Below are positions 46,801 to 55,800 of a stretch of DNA of 64,000 nucleotides, one piece after another. The translations under genes were made by a program, and so were the position numbers. The notes below the pieces were generated by a model that ran no database searches, was not told where the DNA came from, and saw only the letters and a program-made list of their open reading frames with translations. Each line of letters opens with the position of its first letter. Positions within the stretch are counted from its first letter, which is position 1. The stretch comes from Chrysaora quinquecirrha (lineage: Eukaryota > Cnidaria > Scyphozoa > Semaeostomeae > Pelagiidae): the NCBI GenBank assembly GCA_014526335.1, contig JACTAT010000368.1, positions 658,261 through 722,260 on the forward strand. The letters run 5' to 3'.

Positions 46801-49800
46801 GCAAAGTGGAACGCCCGGAATATTTCTACCTGTCAAACAAAGTCTTGTGACTTACAACCTACATTAGCATTGATCAGAAAAGTTAAAGCCACCTTGTTTT
46901 CGCAATGATATATGCAAATAATTTTAAAAAATGCTTTTAATCCATAATGTCAAAAATTGTTTCTTACATTCAGCAATGAAATTGAGTTTCACTTTGTAGG
47001 CCATGTTTTTTTCCAACTCTCTTTGCCATTCCTCCCACATATTTGGTCGGAAGTCTGATTTCGAACGTTCGAGAACGAGTTTCTGAACATTCGTATGTGA
47101 ATTTGAAACAAGATAACGATAAGTGAATGATGTGAAAATGGTCTTTTAAGATATTCATACAAAACTAGAAAACGAACGCTTCAAAAAGTGGCTAAAACCA
47201 TGAAAGATGAAAAGCAAATAAAATCCAAAGCAAAACATTCTAAACGCAGATATTTTTACACTTGTAAAATCAAGACATTTCTTCTCAGGTTATCATCTCA
47301 TGATCTTAGCTGTCCGGTTCGTCTTTTTCATCTAATCTTGCTTACTTGATCCATCGATAACTGTGTTTCGTTGCTTTTCACACATACTGTAGATTTACAA
47401 AACACCATCATTTCATTGACGAATTAAGTCTTACCTATTTTATTTTATAAGATATTCATTCGATCGTTTAGATCTAATTTCCTAATTCACAATCTTATAA
47501 ACCCTTGGTATCGGAACCTAAATAGGTACAGGGGGAGGAATTCTTTTTCTCCTCTCTTTTTCTTGTTTCTTATTTTCCTCTCTCTTTGACAGTCTCTGCT
47601 AGCAAGGATAAATGTTATTGCGCCTTCAATATCTAAGATTCATTATTAAAATTTCATAAAATATCCAAATATCTGAGTAAATGATATAATGTTGCAAATA
47701 ACAGTGCGGATAATGATATTTTTCTTATATTCAAGGATTACCATGGGATTGGAAATGTAAGACCATTACGAGATATCCATCAAGATTACAAATTAACTGG
47801 GTGTCACGAAATTAATGGTAAAACTGTTTTGAAGTTCAAAAGGAAGCTGAAAACATGCGATCCAAACGATGTTGATATTCTTGTAAGTACTAGATTCACA
47901 AATATTAAATAAACAAAAAAGTAAATAACTTTAACGACAAATCCTGTAATTTTATCTGATGGTTTCATAGGAAGGCACCATGGCTATGATATTTTCTTGG
48001 GGAAAAGCAGATCCAATTGGCAACAAAGATTCAATGCTTGAACCACATGGCTGGAAGCACAAAGGGGCAAAAAATTTGAATTTGTTGAATTATGTGAAAG
48101 AAAGGCCATTGCCTGCAGATACAAGTTACTTTGACTTGGTACAGAAAAGAGTAAGTATTTCATACAGTTACATCATCCTTGCTTAACAAAAATATGCTCT
48201 TTTATAAATTAAAGACTTTATTTGAAATAATCTACATTTAGCCTCAAATACACATTATATCTCATCAATGACGCATGCGATAATGTTTCATTTCTATCTT
48301 TGCTCTGCAAGGTTAAAGTACCTCAAGCAAGAACGACTTATCATTGTCAACCGTTTAAAATTTCAAATTTGGTAAAAATAACGTCTCCACAACATATCAT
48401 CGAGGTACGTAAGATTATCTTAATTTCTTCTTTGAAAGAAATTGCAACCAGGTTCTTCCTTGAGAATCAATAATGCTTAATGTATTTATGTGAAACAATA
48501 AAAATATACATCTCATGTACATATCATTTCATACTTCAAAAGTAATATGGGTTTACATTTCATTATCTTCATTTCAAATGTATTTGCAGTTATAATCATT
48601 CAGGTATATTCCTAAAAGTGCTACATGCAATAAAATTGAAATATTTATTACGTTGTGTACACAGATAGCTCCTTTGATCCAAATACGTCCAGAACCGTTA
48701 GTCCACCACATGCTACTTTACGCTTGTAAGGATGATTTCAATGAATCAGCACTCAATGTAAGCGGGCACTGTCATGGCTCAGATATGCCACCGTCAATTA
48801 GGGATTGTACTGGAGGAACCACGATGTTTGCATGGGGAAATGGAGGCGGCGTAAGTTAATCATTTTATGTAATACTCAAGCACTCGTATTATTTTTACTA
48901 GAAGTAATTTGGGAATATGGTAAAAACCAGACCTAGGACCCATAGGACCTGCAGTCTTGGACAAAACACTGTATATTGGAACAGCCTAAATAGTTTTGCT
49001 ACTATTTGTGAATTCTCCCTTCGGCCCCGTTACAATGTCTTTCGAACAAAAGTTGCCTTGCTCTACTAGCAACATTTTTTTGGGGTAAAAGGGGGAAGAA
49101 TTCGAGTTATGGAAGTAGAAAATCAATGACATAGGCCATATTCCTCGGAAAAGGCCTTCTTCCGAATATTGTGTCCAAGATTGTGGACTGGATCTTGGAC
49201 GTTCCTTATATAACGCATTGAGTAGTATGACTTTTCTCATCGTGGCGGACGAAGAATATAGAAGCCACATTGCTTGAAGAGAGCTCTGCAACCTTGAGTC
49301 GCCGAATAAAGCTAAAACAAGGTGCGTTAATAAGTAGACGCATTTGAAGTCATCCATTTATCTGAGCTTGTTCCATTTATCTGAACAATTAGTGACGCAG
49401 AAAAATGACGCTGTAAAATTTATTACCCAGTTTAGCTTTATTCGGGGACTCAAGGTTGCTCAGCTTCTCTTCAAGCTCAGCAATGATGCTTCGGTTTTAT
49501 AATTTTCTATAATAGGGTCCGGTCCGGGTTCTATGGGTCTAAGGGTCTGATTTTAACCTTATGCCGGAAATTTGGTAAAGTTTCGTCAAGCTCTGAGAAT
49601 CATTTAAGTGTTTGAAAACTTGCTATGTGATTACCACCTGTGATTATTACCACTTGTGATTATTTTATTTGAAGAAACTTCTAACGAGTATGCTAAGTTG
49701 CACAATCCTCTTCAATGTTTCTGAATAATTCCAAAACTTCGAGAATTCAATAACCAATACCATGATAGAAATTTCGCAAGAAAAATGACAGTTTTTAATT

Positions 49801-52800
49801 TGTAAATATATGAACAAATTAATGAACTAAATACAGATATAAGATATCGCAGAACCTAATAACACGCGTGAGGAAAACAATAAAAAAGCGATAACATTAA
49901 AGGAAAATAAAACTCATAAATGGGAAAAAGAAAATAAAAAATGAATGAAATAACAGTTAGGAAAGTTGCAAGTTGTAGTGATAAAGCTGTTTGTTTAGCG
50001 TGGATTTCACCCAAGAAATATGCAGCGCTTCCTTGATCTATCAGGAATATAAAAGCAGCTGTCTTCAGACCCAAGAGAGCGGCGAGAAGGGGGTTCCTTA
50101 AGTGTTTAAGCATATGAGAATTTTGTCCGTGACTAAATGCTCTCGAATTCATATTGAAAGATGCCGAGAAGTTTCGTTCCGAGAACATCCACCACAGAGA
50201 AATTTTTAGACAACAGGAGCCCGAATGCACTTGGACACAGAATCCTTAACCCCGAGCATAGAAGGTAATTTAAAAGAATTAAAAACGAGTTTAATCCTTA
50301 ATAAATAAAACAATTTAAAATTATAAGTTGTCAGTTTTCTTGTGAAACTTTTTAATCATTCTAATTAAAGGCTCATTGTCACTGCAGCACCTGTAAAATT
50401 CAAGATAAAAATATTTATATGATATTCGACTGAAATTCATGGTCTCATTTTTAGAGCTTCAGGTTCCCTGAAAACGTTGGTCTACCTATCGGAACTTTGG
50501 ATAGCGTCAAATATGTGGTTTTGTCCACTCATTTTGACAACCCCGCTGTTAAAAAAGGTACGTTGTTATTTAGTTCTTTAATCTGTTATTAATTAAGAGT
50601 AAAATATAGAACACCAAGCATCATAATGTCTACAAAAAAGGACTAACAAGAAATCTAGGAGCCAATAATACGCAGCATCATAAATCCTTCTTCTGTTGTA
50701 GCAATAGGAAGGCACAGTTGAATAGTTGAAAGAAAAGCCAAGGATTTTCAGTCGGTTTCCATAAATATTCTCTGAAATAAGATTTTGTGTAATGTAAACC
50801 GTACTAGCTGTCTGGGATGTATGCCACTTATAAGCTGATTTTATAGTTTCTTATCTTAATCTTAATCTTAATCTTAATCTTTACCAATTTGATCTGATAT
50901 CATAACTGCTGTCTATGTCTTCTTGGAGTTTTTAATGGGTAATTCTTTGCCCGGTACTAAATTTTGTTTTTTGTTGTAGGTTTTGTGGACAGCTCAGGCC
51001 TGCGTCTTTACTATACGTCTCCAAGAAAGTACGATGCGGCACTTTTGACAGTTGGAGCCAATGTATCAGGCTCAATGATTATACCACCAAAACAAAAATC
51101 TTGGATAATTGAAACATATTGCCCAAAGGAATGCTCGATGGTAACATTTTGTTTCTTTTAAGAATTCTGTTTGTGCATAGCATTTGATGTGAAGGAGATA
51201 TATTAATTTACTTTGAATGTATGATGCTTCTGGGTAGCGGGTACTAATCGAATTTTATGCTTGAGCATATGCTGGATGGTTGGTTTATTCGCCTACTTCT
51301 GGCTTCTATGAACGGCTAATCAACTATGGCTGCCAGAAATCAACACTTGATTGGGCCTTGGTAAATGTGTAGGAATAAGACAGTTCTTTCGGAAATGTGG
51401 TGGGCTTTTCCCAGCTGTTGCTTGAAAAATACAGTGGAATCTCAATTGTTGGCACCACACTACAGCAGACATCCTTATTTAACAGTAAATAGAATTAGTC
51501 CTGCGGGTGCCCCTAATACGGACGTTACACTGTACACCGAAGATTTTTCTACAAAGAGCAACCAAACCTCGATATTAGAACCTCTACTCAAATCCGGAAG
51601 TTTGGCTAGAAACTATCTGGCCCCCTTCCTTAATCAAGCGTCGAAAGGTGCAGCCAAGCTACATGTATATTGGAAGAAACAGGAATTGTTTGTTACAAAA
51701 AACATAACATTAACTGATGGAGAAAAGGGTAGTGTGGATTCGGGCTGGCTTCATGGAATCGATACCATACCAGATGAATTTTATTTCCAACATTGAAGAA
51801 TAAGGTATAAAACACCTTACTGATACGTTTTTGATCTTTTATTGTATTTAGAAAATCAAAAACAAAAAAGCCTTCAATGGTAATAGTATCAAACTTTTCA
51901 CTGCAATGCCACATGCACATATGACAGGAAATAGAATCTGGACAACTCTTGTAAGAGATGGAAAAGAGATAAAGGAAGTCTTCAGAATTGACGAATATAA
52001 CTTTAGATACCAGGTAAACAACACGAGTATCATTTTCTAGAAAATTCTTAACCTCTTTGCATTAGGCCCTGGGCAAATGATCAAACATTGTTGGTCAAAC
52101 ATTTGAAATCTGCTTTTGAAGCAAAATGTTTACTGTTTGGCCACGTCCAAAAACATTGCCCGTCCAACATTTTTTGCTTGACACACGCAAAAAATGTTTT
52201 TGAACTTTTTCAAAGACAAAACCCCCAAAAATTTGGCTTATTTTTGCTTGTCAAGCAATGTTTGATCGTTTGGCCGTCGCTTTCAACATTGCGTGTCAAA
52301 CATTTCTTTTGTTTTTGACAATGACTAACAATGTTTGATCGTTTGGCCAGCGCCTTACTCTAACGTCTCTAATAGACGGGGGGTCTGGAATAGTAGGGGG
52401 GTGGAAAAAAAATGAAAATTAATATAAGGGGGTTCCAATAGTAGGAGGGGGCTGGAAAAATAGGAAAATTTAATTGTCGGGGGGTAAACAACGTGTATCT
52501 CTGGCTCCCTGTTCTCTGCACGTAAAACAAGATAGAACGTTTGGATGGCTCTTAGAAATTGCAGTTGGGCTTTCACAAGAACAAGATAATTAGGACAGCA
52601 CGTCATTTTACGCTTATTCATAAACACTTACTCTTTAAAGACGTCCAAAATCACTATAAAACAATAAAATGCAATGTCCTCCCGAATTTTTTGACGATAT
52701 TTCGAGTTGTAAAATTACCGTGCAATGGTTTCATATAGTTCACCAGGCTTGAAAGATGTCCTGGCTGGATATTTTTGCCAAATTTAATAAGCGAGGGGTT

Positions 52801-55800
52801 CCAATAAGAGTGTCCTGGGTGGAAATTCTTCAAAAAATTTGCAAGCGGGGGGGAGCACTATTAGAGACCTGAGAGTATTATCAAAGCAAAAGAAAATGTA
52901 CTCTGCGTTGTAAAAAGAATGTTTTCAAAATTTGACGGATGAAATGAAATTTAGGGGATTATGATTTTCGTTAATCATGTTGTGAATAGAATTTTTCTTT
53001 GAAATTCGAAAGCCTGCGAAAAGAAATTTTTTGATCGCGAGCAATAGCGTATTCACCCTCCCTGATCAAGAGCATCATCCTATTTTAAATGAAATAAAAC
53101 TTTTTTATTCTTCCAGCAAACGTACCTTTTGGAAAAACCAATAGAGTTTAGAGCTGTAAGTTGCTTTTTCTTTTTTTCACGTAATTGCAGTTAGTTGTAG
53201 CTGTTGGCGGTATTTTCGTATTGAATAAAGCTAATAGTCAGATTGTTAATAGTGCAAGATACGTCATCACGCAATTGATAAACATTTCAACATAAAATTT
53301 TTCAACGATGTTTGGCATTAGATTAGCAACGAATTCTACGAAACATTTCCGCCTGGTTCACATGTTGCCTATTTGTGTCAAACAATCTAAAGTTACACGC
53401 GATTAACACCAATAAAGATGAATATTGTGAACAACTAGTGTCAATAAATAAACCCTGGTGGAGAGCCCTCGTGAACGCACTTGAGCACACTCTGATCTGC
53501 ATGTAAATATAAAGAATATTGTTTCTTGGACTCGCACCTTTAGTTACAATTCGTTTGTCTGATTATCTTTGCATCATTTTCAACAAAATTGCCAGAAAAA
53601 CTATCAGCTTTGAGATTTGACCTATTTCTAAGAATTAAGCGCAGATAAGAATTAAGCGCAGAACAACAGACATTGTGTAAAAGTATAGACGCTTTCGCAG
53701 TCACATACCTTAGGCTTTTATTTTTTGCAATCGGACATTTCGTGTATCTTTTTGTTTTCGTATATTGGCTGCTAGAAATCGCTAGAAAGCCGAAATTGCA
53801 GGCCAACTCTGGAGGTTTGGTGAAGATAACAAGTTAACATTCACAAAACTACATTTGATTCACTTTAATTAATTTAAAATGAGATTTAGTTCTAACAAAC
53901 AACTAACCGCACGATTGTTTAGCGAATGCAAAAAAAAGTTCAAATGCTTGGGAAAACTTAGCTAGAAATTAGAATTTTTAAATGTGTCGTTTGAACCAGA
54001 TTTTCAGTTTTGCTGAAATGTCAGTTAAAGCATTCTCTGCTTGGAACTGCACTTTCCTGATTACATTGCAAAGATACAGCAAGTCACCCTAATGCTGCCA
54101 AAAAAAGCACTATAATGGCCTCGTGGAAAACATAGTCAAAGCACAAAGTGCATGGGCAAGCTTGGTAGAAAAAGAAGTTATTTTTGCAATACATTGAAAA
54201 AAATCTCATTCAATATTATTGTAGTGAATAGCTTATAGTAAAGAGTGGCATTTTTGCATTCATTGAGTGAATCTAAACAGCGGACAGGTACCGAAAGAGC
54301 TCTTTTACTACCAAATTGAAAAAAAAACTGTCCATATGATTTTTTAACACGACTAGCAATTTAAATGTTTGCCGCTTTTCAGGGAGATGAGCTTCATACA
54401 TACTGCAGATATAGAACAACTGATAGGAAATATGCAACAGTTGTAAGTTATCATTATTGTGTCTTCATACTTTTTCTTCTGAAATCATTTATAATGCAAT
54501 GCTATCTATCAATCAGCGTCAAACATGGTTAGATGATAGCATCCTCGTATTTTTCAGGGTGGGAAAGAGTCAACAGATGAAATGTGTCTGAATTTTTTCA
54601 TGTATTATCCTCGATTAAATTTTCAAACATGCAGCTCTGAAGAAACGTTTTCGGCAAAATTTGCTGCTATATATGGGAGAAAAATCCGCACAGTTGAGTA
54701 AGTCACTTTGAAACTTTTTAACATGGCGTATTTGTTGCAAATAGAGTTGAAAGCAAGCAATAAATAGCACCCATATCTAAGTAATACTGGATCACCAATA
54801 ATAGTATCAGCTCGATATACGACAAATGTTTTACGATTATTTGGTGGCTAGAGGTTATCAAACATCCAAGAATTCAAGAATTATGCATGAAAGGGACATA
54901 TTCAAAATCCTTTTACCTTTTTCTACTGTAAATAGTTCACGGTACGTAATTGTTTTTTGAAATCCACTGCTTTTATATGAGCTTTTTGATGACTTTTGTG
55001 GTAAAGCTTGTTGTAGTTAGTGTAGTTATTGTTTTGTTGCAGGATTGTTTTATACCTACAATCCCGGACAAAACTCAATGAGACTTCAATAAAGTTTCAC
55101 CCATTTAGAAATACTCTGTAAAAATAGAAAGAAAATGAATTCCCTCCCCCTCCACAAATACAATTCTGGGTTTCTGTGATTCTTACAGATTTTCTTTTAC
55201 TTTTAGCTGTTTTTTTTTTGCCACAACAACATTGGTTCCGGGGGGATGGGGAGAGCGATATGTGGCAAGAGGAGCATTTTTTCGTATTAGTCTCATGAGT
55301 TTTGTCCGGGATTGTAGACTACTTACCACGTGCAAATATTTAAACATACTAATCTCATTTACTTGGCAGAAGAAGAATGTCTGATTTCTCTAATAGTTGA
55401 CAACGACAAAGAGGACATTAGTTTATAGTTGAGAGCAGGCAAACGTTTTACAGATTAACTCAACCCTTATTTTGGCAAAGTTTTTAACTTAACCTCTTTT
55501 CTTGGCAATGGAACTGGGAATAAATTCAAGATATGCAATGCATTCAAATACGTTTAAAAATCTAGCCATCATCCAAGTCGAGCAGCATTCTTAGTTGCTT
55601 ACCTCAATTGGACGATTAGTGTTAGAATAACCTTCCATACACCAATGGGCACGAGGATAGAAAAATAGCGGATGGTGCAAGTAATGATTCAAATTAAGGG
55701 AAATTTATTTTTTCATTGATATAAGAAGAAAGACGGTGTTTTACGAGGTTTCACAAATATCTTGTTTGCGTTTTGTGATTAACAGAGAATCGGGACAGAA

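Larger units (their letters stand above)
37835..47735 (+). other. Intron 1 of the monooxygenase gene (9.9 kb)
   Basis: The longest intron. It contains a LINE RT relic, a tandem repeat, a foldback element, AACT, ATC and GAT microsatellites, a pogo-like MITE and a dispersed repeat, annotated separately. No host exon recognised inside. Confidence 0.75.

Noticed and set aside
51365..51796. 143-codon ORF in intron 7 of the monooxygenase
   Set aside because: Coding-like composition but no motif, and it lies between two well-supported in-phase exons; kept out as chance or old repeat sequence.
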